A stretch of DNA of 64,000 bases from Scytalidium lignicola. Taxonomy: Eukaryota > Ascomycota > Leotiomycetes. How positions within the stretch are numbered: the stretch's first letter is position 1; each line of letters opens with the position of its first letter. The notes beneath the pieces are model-generated. The model was not told where the DNA came from, made no database searches, and saw only the letters and a program-made list of their open reading frames with translations. A program made the position numbers and the translations under genes. The stretch lies in contig NCSJ02000104.1 in assembly GCA_002812745.2 (NCBI GenBank), forward strand, positions 62,001 to 126,000. The letters run 5' to 3'. Below are positions 34,497-45,100 of this stretch, piece by piece.

Positions 34497-35705
34497 AATG
34501 ACAAGCTTCTGTTTCTGTCTTTTCTATTAGAATAAATGGAATCCGACGATTTAAAGTGGCGATCGGGGGAAGACATACCAATACTATTTAAGCGGAGATC
34601 AAGACTTGGAATAAAATGGAAATATTGGCAAATGGAAATTACTCTCAGGCTACTGGCGTATTATTATATCCCAGAGATGGAGCTATCCCTGTCAGTGCGA
34701 CCCTTCTAGAAGAGGAATAGCATTCCGGGGAAATGATGGAGAAGTGGGATTTAAAGGCCAACTATGTGTATAGCCTCTACGAGCAAACCTCCGTGCGGGG
34801 TATCTCAAATGAACGAATTCTAAAACTGGCAAATGAGTGACATGGCCATCATTGTAGGAATGGTGTGCTTCAAGCCTTGGGCTAGAACTTACCATTTCTC
34901 TCATGATTTTGGTACTATGAAGCGAGATAGACAGCCAGGTGATTATCCCAACTAGCCAAGAATTGGCATAGATTGGCATATTCGCAAGAGAGATTGGCCA
35001 TTTATATCGTTCCTTAGGTTGATCCTAACGCAGGGACGAAGGATGTCGGAGAGTTTGCCCTGGTTGGATCCACATATAGCTAACTTCCCCGCATACACCC
35101 ACTCTTCCCTCTCAAAACCGGAACGCCGTCCGAGTTGGGGGCAAAAGTTGGTTTGACATGACGCCGGATGGAACGTGTGGAAGGACTCGAATTAGTCGTT
35201 GGAGTATTGTTAAATAAAACAAGTGATTATAGTCTTACGCATAGTAAGTGTGTGTTCAAAATAGATTACCCTTGCCAAATAATAATAAGTAGATAGAAAA
35301 CTTTCAACCCCGGGACTTTGCATTTCAGGCAAATAAACTCCATATTGTGATATTCACCGAGTATATAGCCACGACTCCTATAACAAGGCTGAAAAGAGAG
35401 AAGTGATTACATCCCTGTGATGATCACGGTAGTGCAACTACAGCTGCATTTCTTAGCTGACATGCCATCGTAGGGATCCTTTAACTTTGGAATAAAGTCT
35501 CCCATTATGCATATCTAGCCACATATCAGAAGTAGACAACTAATGATTTGTTTTATCATACTAATTTACTAAAATAGACTCTATCTCTTTCACGATAGCT
35601 GAACACTTTTCGTCTTCAAATCTACGAGTAACTAGTTGCAACGAGATTGAAACATCGCAGTATTATTCTGGATCTTGATACAAAATATAAACAAAGGCAT
35701 GCTGG
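34497..35705. other. Intergenic, about 1.2 kb
   Basis: Upstream region of MFS transporter 2. One open frame on the minus strand (34979-34692) shows no recognisable feature and is not called. Confidence 0.5.
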
Positions 35706-35915
35706 TTATTTTTTAGGGGCGTTAGAGTCATCTCTCAGATCCAATTCTTGATTAACAAAGGTGACTGGAAACGCTGCTGCTGGGTATCCGAGGACATTCC
35801 ACTGTGAAGCATAAGACCAGTATTTCGACTTTCCATATAGTGGAGCTGCTCCAGAGAGCTTGATCTCGTTTGTAATGACACACAGTAAGAGACGATGCGA
35901 TACGATACAGTGCAA
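35706..35915 (-). pseudogene. Amidase-family C-terminal fragment
   Basis: A short frame includes YWSYASQWNVLGYPAAAFPV followed by TFVNQELDLRDD, a close match in form to the conserved C-terminal block of fungal amidase-signature enzymes (usually a WNVLDYPAVVFPVT-like string). The upstream catalytic region with the Ser-cisSer-Lys triad is not present, and the frame stops soon after. I read it as the remnant of a degraded or rearranged amidase gene. It is too short to be functional. Confidence 0.55.
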
Positions 35916-36398
35916 ACGCCCTGCGTAACCGCAGTGGCGTTGTTCCTGCTACAGACGACACAATAAAGCAAAGATTCTAAAACCCGAAAATTGTAAATTC
36001 CAAGAGATATTCTCCTAATCGTATATATGATTTATAATTTAGAATAGTTAGAGAGGTAGCAGGTAATGTACTCCTTTGCTTGAGATGAAGCTTACAGACG
36101 TTTATCTGCCCTGCCCAGAAAGCAATACGAGTTATTATGCCTCAGCTTCTCATTTCGACCAATGGATTTTCGAAGACTTTGCGCACTCCTTCCACTGCGA
36201 CACGCCCACTTGACGCCACAACAGCTGACAAGCCGAAATACGGAAGAAAGCCGCTGCGTGGATGGAATCTGTGTTTTTCGCACTTCCAGACTCCTGATTT
36301 ACTTTTCTTTTCCCCTTGGCAGAGCGCTGGCATCATTTCAACCCACTTAACACGAACCCGCAGACGTCAGACTGCAAGTCCTAAACCCGACCGCAGTG
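35916..36398. other. Intergenic, promoter side of the SesB-like gene
   Basis: About 480 bases containing the likely promoter of the SesB-ankyrin gene. No gene is supported here. Confidence 0.5.
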
Positions 36399-38885
36399 AT
36401 GGCGATGCGATGGTTTAATAAACGGAAGCTAGCGGGCAACGAGAATCCATCCCCACAACCACCATCTGTACCAAGGACACCATCTATACCAAAGACGGCT
36501 TTCCCCTCAGGAATCAAGCTTCTGCATGATGTTGAGGGTAGCCTAGTTGAGTAAGTTAATATCATACCTGTCCACTCCCATCAGTACGATACGATTGTAG
36601 CGAGTCGATGCGGCAGCCTCGAGTTAGGCACTGGCTAACTGTTCTTCGTCAGCATCGTCTTTGTCCATGGCCTTATTGGAGACCGTGAGAAGACATGGAC
36701 AGCCAAAAGCGGAGACGCACCATGGCCTCAGGTCTTGCTTCCGGCCAGAATTCCCAATGGTCGCTTCCTTACCTTCGGATATGACGCTTATGTGACAGAC
36801 TGGCGGGGCATGGTATCTAAGAACAGGATTGGAAATCACTCTTGGAACTTATTGACCACCCTTGCAACTTATAGGGAGGATGACTGCACTGTAAGCCTTA
36901 CTAAATGATGTTGCTTAGAGATAGAACTCATTGTGGTAGAACGACCGTCCTATCATATTTGTTTGCCATAGCTTGGGAGGTCTTGTTTGTGAGGATGTAA
37001 GTTTCTGACATATCGTGAACTGAAATTATGGTTGAACACGTATAGGCTCTATCAACTGCACGACAACGCCCAGAGAAACATCTTCAGAAAGTCCTTCACC
37101 ACACTCGCGGGATCATATTCCTCGGCACTCCGCACCATGGATCTGGCCTTGCTTTGTGGGCGGAGCGCCTGGCTAAAGTCATTGGTTTGCTTAAACAGAC
37201 GAATCCCGAGATTCTTTCTGTTCTGCAGGCAGACTCAGAAGTACTCGCACGGATTCAAGATAGTTTTCACACGATGATTCGCTCGCGGAATCAAGATGGG
37301 CTACTACCAATCGAAATTACCTGTTTTTTTGAGGAAATACCCTTGCCGGGTGTTGGTCTTGTACGTGAAGCAATACTATTACTGCTATCGGTGTTCTTAT
37401 TTGTATTAGGTTGTACCTTCTCACTCCGCTGTTCTACCTGGGTATATTCCTATACCAATACGGAGCAATCATCTGGATATGACAAAGTTTGATAGCGCAG
37501 AGGACCCAGGCTTTACGGCTATTACTGGAGAGCTTCGTCGGTGGGTCAAAGAATTGGGCGTACCAAGTAATGTAGAGATGACAAGAGCGACAACGCTTCA
37601 ACAGCAGCAGGTGGCCCAGGTGGCCCAGGTGGCCCAAATGGCCCAAAGCTTGTCTTTGAGTGAACCGAGTGGCATTCAGGTCAATCAGCCAACACCACGA
37701 ACACAGAACCACCAAACTCTACAGAATCAAGAATCACAATCGCAGAGTATCGCTAATGTGAGGCATGCATCTCCCCAATTCTCGCCACCGGCACAGACAT
37801 CGATAAATGGACAGGAAAACCAGGCTGGAACCCCTCAGCCTAGTGTATCGTTGGGAAGCACTCCATTTACACAAAGTATGCCAACAGCGTCTCCGACTCC
37901 GGGAGTAGCCCCTGGTGGTATAAACATAGCAGGAGCCGGAGGTGATATAAAAATCGGCAATTCTGAACAACATTTATCTGGTAATTTTTATGGTGGTGTC
38001 CATGTCTTGCAGTAAGCAAGCCCATCTACAGAAAACTTCTCAGAATCTATTGACTAAAAGATTATTAGAGGTTCAAATCAGTCTCATCCATTCGCTGCGT
38101 ACCTCCCACAGGCAAATATGGGCCCAAATGAGCGAGCACTATTGAAAGCAGCCGGTAAAGGGGACCTCGATGAGATACGCAAGCTTCTGCGCGATGGGGC
38201 CAACCTAGATGCCATTAATGAAGAGGGCCAATCCGCCCTGACGATGGCCATCAGCCGGCAGCACTTGAATGTTGTCAAACTACTCATTGAAAACGGAGCG
38301 ACAATGGACCGAAGCGGTTTCCTTGTACACAAGCCACTACACGTCGCTGTTGGGACCAGGAACGTAGACTTGGTGAAATGCATCCTCGACGGTGGCGCCG
38401 ATGTCAATGAAACAACGACAGTAGGTTCCGCCTTGCTCTTAGCAGTAAAGGCTCGCCATGAGAACATCGTTACTCTCCTACTCTCTAGGAACGCCGATGC
38501 CAATATCAACAGCCCGGGTATAAAATCGCCAATGTACCAGGCAATTTATTTGAGGCAAGAGCGCTTCGTTCCTATATTATTGAAGTACGGTGCTGAAGCC
38601 CATAACTTACATCAAACTTGTACTACTTGGATACGAAAACTTAGCCCCGCCTGCCGAAACCTTCTCCAGGAATGGGGATCACAGGAGGCGTACAGTGAGC
38701 ACGTTAAAACGTTACGAAGCGAATCTTCGGACCAAATCGAAAGAGAGACTGCACTATTCTCGGCATTGTGCAGTGCAATTGAACACGGTCATAAAGATGT
38801 GCATTCCATATTCATGGACTTAGCAACAGAGTTTGCGATTCCAGTTGGTGAAGGGTATAAGTATACTGCTGAGCCTAGCAAGTAG
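36399..38885 (+). CDS. SesB-like alpha/beta hydrolase fused to ankyrin repeats (predicted fusion)
   Basis: Six exons (36399-36550, 36653-36890, 36940-36996, 37046-37360, 37410-38011, 38069-38885) join in frame to 726 residues. Residues 50-300 form a SesB-type serine hydrolase: IVFVHGLIGDREKTW, nucleophile elbow VCHSLGG (Ser141), TRGIIFLGTPHHGS, and catalytic His in SNHLDMTKF (about 275). Residues 300-420 are a Gln/Pro/Ser-rich disordered linker with four VAQ/MAQ repeats. Residues about 422-454 are Gly/Asn-rich (GGDIKIGNSEQHLSGNFYGG). About five ankyrin repeats follow. The last intron (GTAAGC...TAG, 38012-38068) is phase-matched and joins the two halves; without it they are two genes 100 bases apart. 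SesB hydrolases act in fungal incompatibility and cell-death pathways. Confidence 0.8.
37611..37646 (+). repeat. 9-bp tandem repeat coding VAQ/MAQ (4 units)
   Basis: Four head-to-tail copies of a GTGGCCCAG-like unit, the last one starting ATG, in frame within the disordered linker of the SesB-ankyrin gene. Such in-frame minisatellites vary in copy number between strains. Confidence 0.85.
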
Positions 38886-40352
38886 TACAAGAGACATCGT
38901 TGTGTTGTATAATGTTGTATCACAACATAGATACCGTAGTGCAGTAATAGAGCTTAGTAAGAACTAATTTTATTCTTTTTTTCGTAGTTAACTGTTAGTA
39001 GAATAGTGGTTACATACACGTGATATTCATGTGTTCAGTGTAGACTAGTCTCGATTAATTAGTGAGAGCAAGCGAAGCTATTACAACTTTACTCTACTCT
39101 TACTTCCTTTTTTAGCATAACAACTATGATTTAATATAACTAGTATACTATGTATAATTATATATTATATTACATGTTATAAGTAAACTAATATTAATCA
39201 ATTTGTACATACAGATTAGGAAATTATTATCTAATTAGTAAAATATTTGATAATTCCCTTTTAAAGCTGAATTTTAAAAGAATATAGTTTCTGCTTGTAC
39301 ATATGCAAGGAACAGGAATTCCTTATTATAATATTATTTCTAAAAATAGTTTGTAAATTAACTTTGTAAACATTAAAAGAAATGTTGTATAAAGATAAGT
39401 ACTTGTCCATGAGAAGAATCTTATCCGGATGTACTTATTATAATATTTACAAGCGATTTCACATTTGCCAAGCAAGCTGAAAATGTATAGGATAAGTTAT
39501 CATATAGCCTTGCTTATGATTTCAGGAAATTTCACGGACCTCTGATAAGCTTACTGTGCTTGCTTCAATAAACAAGACTTTAGTAAAAAGGNAAAAAAGN
39601 AAAAAAGCCTAACAGTTAATTAATAACATTAACTTAAACAACTCAAATTATTCTGGCAAAGTCAAGCGTAGAAAAGGAAGAGAACTAATCATGATCCTGT
39701 TAAGGTAACGGTTAATAATGAAAATAGCGCAAGTGTAACTACTATTGTTGCTGTCGTAATATATGTCAGCTTGTAGTTAGAAACCAATACAGAATAGTTA
39801 TATCCAGGATATAGTTCGGTACCTGGCATCTCTGGCAGACTTGTAAACCCAAAGCACACATCAAAACTTAACTAGTCTCTTGTAATGTTAGGAGAACGAG
39901 TTTAATTTTGACGCTAGCCTTTCTCACTTGTACAAGACATGTTCCCAACTTCGCGCACCTCTCTAAAGATCATAAGTAGAACTAGAAGTTTAAGATGTTT
40001 TAAGGAAATTCTTTAGTATGTTATTTGTAAGGATAGATTTCTATTAGCGGATTTTTACCTGCAAAACAAAGATCATCACAAATCACTTGACAACAAGCTT
40101 TCCTGTCAGGATGGGTTAGGCATATATTCTAGAGATAGAGCGACCAAACGATTCGGTTGAACGTCGACATCAATACCCCATATGGAGTTGGATGGGCTGG
40201 ACTGGCGCAGTCTTGATATTGCATCATTATCCAATTGCAGAGGTTAACACATCTATATGGGTTGAAGACGATCAAGGCGATTTCAGGTGGATTTAAATAT
40301 CCCTCGTTTCAGTTAATGTATGTTACTCTAAAGTACAAAGGCATATGCAAGC
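38886..40352. other. Intergenic, AT-rich with a dispersed repeat
   Basis: About 1.47 kb between the convergent ends of the SesB-ankyrin gene and the NACHT gene. It is strongly AT-rich at 39.0-39.6 kb, with Ns at 39592 and 39600 beside A runs. Copy B of the dispersed repeat lies at 39393-39553. No gene is seen. Confidence 0.6.
39393..39553 (-). repeat. Dispersed repeat, copy B (inverted partner near 3.9 kb)
   Basis: Matches the reverse complement of 3910-4071 over about 160 bases, with mainly transition differences. It lies in an AT-rich patch at the end of the SesB-ankyrin/NACHT interval. Confidence 0.75.
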
Positions 40353-43300
40353 TCAAATATTTTTTCCGTGAAAGAATTTCTTTAGCATTTGTTTCGTTTT
40401 TGATCTTTCACGAGCAAGATCACGAGGGTATCCCGCTTGTAATCGACGCCGCAACAACTCTGTAATATCCTCTGGTAGCATATTCTTAATTGTTTCTGAA
40501 GGACTTAAAAGGAACGGTGATTTGGTAACCATGGTAATATCATATCTGGCTGCTGGATTTGCTTTGACAGGGTTTAGATATTCGGCACCGTGAGTCAAAA
40601 ACTGACTAATCAAGTCGAAATAAAACTGCCGCGGCCAGTCTTCAGCGGCTGCAGAATAAGCCTTTTTGTTTGATAGAAAGTAGAGATAGTTCCCCCAAAC
40701 AGTACCTCGATTCCAGCACTCGTTGGGATCCGCGCCGTGAGAAAGAAGGGATGTAACAATTTGCAGATGTGCGTCACGTCTCTGACGGTTCCAGTCACCA
40801 TCAAATATATTGCCCGTAGCATAGTCGAGCAACGGTCTCCCTTCTGATCGGTGTAAATATTGTTTACCTTTATCAAGTTTTAACTGCACATATCTTGACA
40901 GATTCCTTTCAACTGCAAAAGTCAAGAATGTGTCCCCCCTAATTGTACGCCAGCGTCTATCGGCAAAACTCCAGTTGGCCCATGGATACGATTTAACCGG
41001 AAGACTCTGATGCGGATCTTGAACATAAATTGCCTTTGAAAATCCCGCAATAGTTCGCTCCAGCTCATCAAGTAGCTCTTCAGGATAAGATCCAACTTGT
41101 GACTCGACTACTTGCATATGAAAGGCGAACTCCTCAATACGCTCTGACAAGATACTGTGATCCTCAAAATATGCAGGATCAACTCGAAGCATTTTAACTT
41201 CCGCTAAGAGGATCCGGCATATTGCTAAATGTGGATTGAAGCTTTCCTTTGTCCAGCTAGAAAGCCTCTCACGGATATCTGCTTGTTCAATCAAAAAATC
41301 TCGTACCGTACGATGCAAAAAATCAACTTGGTTTTGATAGTTGTAGTCCGACACTAGAGACGGAAAAGGGGTTACTTCTAGTAAGCCCTTACAGCGAGCA
41401 TTGAGCCTCTTGCTCATTCTGGATGATTGCAAATCAACCTCTGTTTCGGGAAGACATCGCTGGTCCATCTTCAGGGCGAAATTAGCATCTTCCTCCTCCA
41501 AATCGAGTGACCAGTGATTCATGAGTGTCAATGGTTGTCTTGATGTGAGGAATACCACCAGTGCTCTACCAGTCTGTAATTGGTATATAGGATCGAGAGA
41601 GTCGAAAATATATCGAAAATATTCGTCAAGATCAGGTGGAAATGCTCTCAACCGCCGATGAAGATCGCTAATCCGATCATCATTCACCAGACCATCTAAG
41701 AGTGACCTTACAACAAGATATACCCAAAGGAATACGCCTTGTGCCTTGCCAATAAGATCAGACACAAGTTCAGCAGCCCCTTCCTCTCTGGATGCCAATT
41801 CCTGGAAGTCTGGTTGCTCTTCAAGTTTCTGTTCGACGTATGCTTTAATATCCTCTTTATTGAGGTCCTGGACGTAGACCTTGGACACTATGTCCTTTCC
41901 AAAAGCATGCTCAAAAATATTCCAGGGTCTACTTGACAGGCATATTTTGACATTTAAGCCAGTAACCAAGTCTTGGAGCACCTTGATCAATTCAATATGG
42001 GAGCCGTTGTACTCATCCAACCCGTCAATGAAGAAGCAGAAGCATGTCGACCATGAATCATGCAGCTTTATTCTTCGAAGAGCCTCTACCAAATCATGGT
42101 GATGCCACGCATCCAAGTCTAAGTGATGAGCGATGTTACTCCAAACAGAGGGGAAGGCGACGGGAGTCATCTCCGGGCATTGCCTGAGAATCTCAAAGAG
42201 CAGAGATCGGAAGAGACCATCTTGCGACTTTTGAATCTCTGTTCCCGCAATCCAAAAAAAGAAGCTCGCTGTGACTAACCTCCTACCCCCTGCCCAGAGT
42301 CTAAGGTAGGATATGGTTTCCGGATTGTCTACGACGTATTTGATCAGGGTACTCTTTCCTGAACCAGGTTTCCCGCTTACCCAGTAGATTGGCATGTGAT
42401 TTGATTGCAGCCATCGATCCAAGCGGTGAGAGAATATCCACTGAAAAGTATGTGGGTGTGCATCAGCGATCCTAGAGTGGCGGAAGTCCATACTGTTATA
42501 TCTGAGAGCTTTCAGGATAGCTAACGTGGTGGCCACATCATTTCCTTCACTAGCGACTCGGATGAGTATCTCTGATGCTTTACCGATATTAATGGGATCG
42601 GCTTTGCTAAGCTGTGCCTCCGACTTCCAGATACCATCTTCTGGAAGAACTGCATCTATTTTTTGATCGTACGTTGTGCCTTCTTTTTTCAGTTGGTCTC
42701 TGAACTCATCTGCCAAGCTCTTGATTATAGTGCCAAAATTGTTCACGAGTTCCGATATTTTCCCACTCAATGTAGTATCTAGCTGTCTGTTAATGTGGAG
42801 CAACTCTTGAAGGCTCATCATAATTGACGATGTGTTCCCCCTATTAAGNAAAAAGAAACAAAGTGTATGTTAGTAATGGGAACCTACAAAAGATAAAAAT
42901 CCTAATGCCACTTATCCACCTATCCACTCAGCTTACCGATTAATGGCTTCGATCTGCAAGACCAAGCAGAGAGTCATTTGACTCTTGTAAGACTCCAATC
43001 GCATAATAGTAGCATCGATCTTGCTTTGCTCCCACATGCTCGCAAGTGCCACTCGGAAAGACTTCCATCTCTTTCCACTTGTGGCAAGACCTTTTAAGAC
43101 CCCCAAGAGCTCATCTCCTGTAGCCTTACAACCCTCAGCCAACCCTTGAAGCGATTTATGCCACTCAGGGGGCTGCTTAGCCGGTGGTAAATCCAACATT
43201 GACGGTAGTGATTGTGTCGCTGAAGATGAAGATAAGTGATTACAGATGCCTTGGAGATTGCGGGTGAGTCTGGTCAGCTCCTCTGTTTGATGCGAGGTAT

Positions 43301-43412
43301 GGCTGTCTGCGCGATAGAGCTCGAAACTCAAGCTGAAAAGCCGAGAACTGAAGTCGACAAACTGCACTATATTACCGGCCAGAGATAACGCTGAAAATGG
43401 ATCAAGAACCAT
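40353..43412 (-). CDS. NACHT-domain NLR-like protein with SesA-type N-terminal domain
   Basis: Two exons (43412-42937, 42840-40353) give 987 residues. Residues 1-160 match the fungal STAND N-terminal (SesA/Goodbye-like) type, beginning MVLDPFSALSLAGNIVQFVDF. The NACHT NTPase has Walker A GKPGSGKST (about 315-323), Walker B CFFIDGLDEYNG, SSRPW (sensor-like), a winged-helix-like region, and RDFLIEQ. The C-terminal 350 residues are mostly helical, with one or two degenerate ankyrin units (LLSHGADPNE). Proteins of this layout act as intracellular receptors in fungal non-self recognition and regulated cell death. An N at 42849 beside an A run falls in the intron. It is transcribed toward the SesB-like gene. 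Key NTPase residues are present, so it looks functional. Confidence 0.9.
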
Positions 43413-43841
43413 GGTCTTCCCCTATTTTATGTTGCTGTTATGGACAAATGGATACGGATCTTTAAATTAATTCCTCGTTATCGAGCACGCGTCCTTCTCT
43501 GCGGCCAAACTAGGCTACTTTGGGAAACCCCGTGAGATGTTTGATATTATTCAGGAAGTAGCTCTTCAGAAGATGGTAGCATATATGAAGAAAATACAAA
43601 GAGCATATGTTGGTAACGATTGATGGGTCTTAGCGCTGAAATCACAATGCTGTCTTGGTTCATTTGTGGCTTTGCGTAATTCTAGGTACGTAAGTACGGC
43701 ATGTGCGGGCCGCGGGGATTGCCGTCCGCAGCCTGGATCACAGCCTGAGGCCACTACTTAGGTGGACTATCCGACCTTTCTTCACTCTGCGTAGCCTGCC
43801 CCTAACACTTCCCTCCTTCGAGGACTTTAGGAATCCCGACG
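43413..43841. promoter_or_regulatory. Divergent spacer between NACHT gene and kinase-like gene
   Basis: About 430 bases separating two head-to-head genes, which could share a bidirectional promoter. No specific element is assigned. Confidence 0.4.
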
Positions 43842-44710
43842 ATGCCTTCACCTGAGTCCCAATACCCTCTTATGCTTGAACAATTTTTCTTACAAAATCA
43901 AGAGATTGTTGCATTAGAATATGCTGGAGGAGGAAATGCAGGCTACGTGTTCAAAGTCCTCATTGACTATGATCTTTCGCTCCATAATACTAATATCTAA
44001 AGCAGTTCAAATTCGACAACCCACAGTTAAATCCTTTCAAACTTCAGGGAATACAACGAAAATTAGTTTACGACAATTTTTTCATCGAGTGCCGCATAAA
44101 CGGTTCTCTTATTGTACAGAAACTTAACGGCAAACTTACCCCTTTCTGTTACGGTTGGATTCTTGTCCCGACCGAGGTTGAGATATATGTAGCTAAGAAA
44201 TTCAATGTTCAATCATTTTTATGGGATCGACCACCTGATGCTACCAACGAAAGAGTCCGAGCAATATTATTTGAATGGGTTGATGGCAAAATGCTGTCCC
44301 AGGTCCACTTAACTTCGCATATTGCAAATCAGACTCGCAATACGTTAAAGGAACTACATCAGGCTTCAATAGCCCACAGCGATATTAGAGCAGCAAATAT
44401 CCTAGCTAATAAGGAGGACCGCGTTTATCTCATAGACTTAAACTCTTCCTTGATCCTTTCTCCGGAAAATTCCTCGCCAAAACAGAAAATTTCTCAAGAA
44501 AGAAAACTAAAAGAAGCACAAGAAAATGACCTCCGGGATCTTGAAATAGGGTTTGCATTACTTTCTCAGCTTCCTATTAACAAAAATGTATCTGTTGCAG
44601 ATCTGTCACTCTTAGGTGGGACATCTCTTGAGGATATACTAATAGAATATGCATCAATGGAACATCACTGGAGGCCTCCTGCACCTTCGTTTTGGCATAA
44701 AGCACTATGA
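43842..44710 (+). CDS. Small protein-kinase-like protein
   Basis: The start MPSPESQYPLMLEQFFLQN leads into a Gly-rich loop, EYAGGGNAGYVFK. A frame change follows. It is best read as a 47-bp intron (43956-44002), because a TACTAAT branch-site-like box precedes the AG. The second exon (44003-44710) runs QFKFDNPQLNPFKLQG, YGWILVPTEVEIYVAKKF, FEWVDGK, the catalytic loop IAHSDIRAANIL and VYLIDLNSS, then stops normally. Total about 273 residues. The HRD motif is HSD and the DFG motif is DLN; both Asp residues are kept. Such small fungal kinase-like proteins are common, and their substrates are unknown. If the intron is wrong, the gene carries a frameshift. It diverges from the NACHT gene. Confidence 0.6.
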
Positions 44711-45100
44711 TCAGTGGGTTAGAATTTGTAGTAGAGTTGAGGGAGCATAAGTTCTCATGGTAAGAATATATGCTTTTACAATTTAAATAAAAGTCAATCT
44801 GTTTTTGAGATTAGGTCACGATCAGGAAAGAAAAAAAAGTTGATTCAATATTCTCAAGTTATGCCTTTTTAACCCGATCCTACAGTATCCACAGTTCTAT
44901 ATATCGAGTGAGCACAAAGACTTCTCAAAGCTTTGAAATCTCCAGGACCGGCCTGGATAATAAGGTAGTACAAAATACATAGTTAATAATGAGCCTTATT
45001 TAAATAGAGACAGGAGTTTTGTGCCATTTATTCCTAAAGTATTTGATCAAATGAAATGAAATGAGATGCAGTGAGACAAAACACGGGCAATTGTGAGTTT
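44711..45100. other. Intergenic between convergent genes
   Basis: About 390 bases, AT-rich, holding the terminators of the kinase-like gene and the 634-residue gene. Nothing else is seen. Confidence 0.45.

Noticed and set aside
34692..34979. 95-codon frame upstream of MFS transporter 2
   Set aside because: No domain, no homologous phrase and no splice context.
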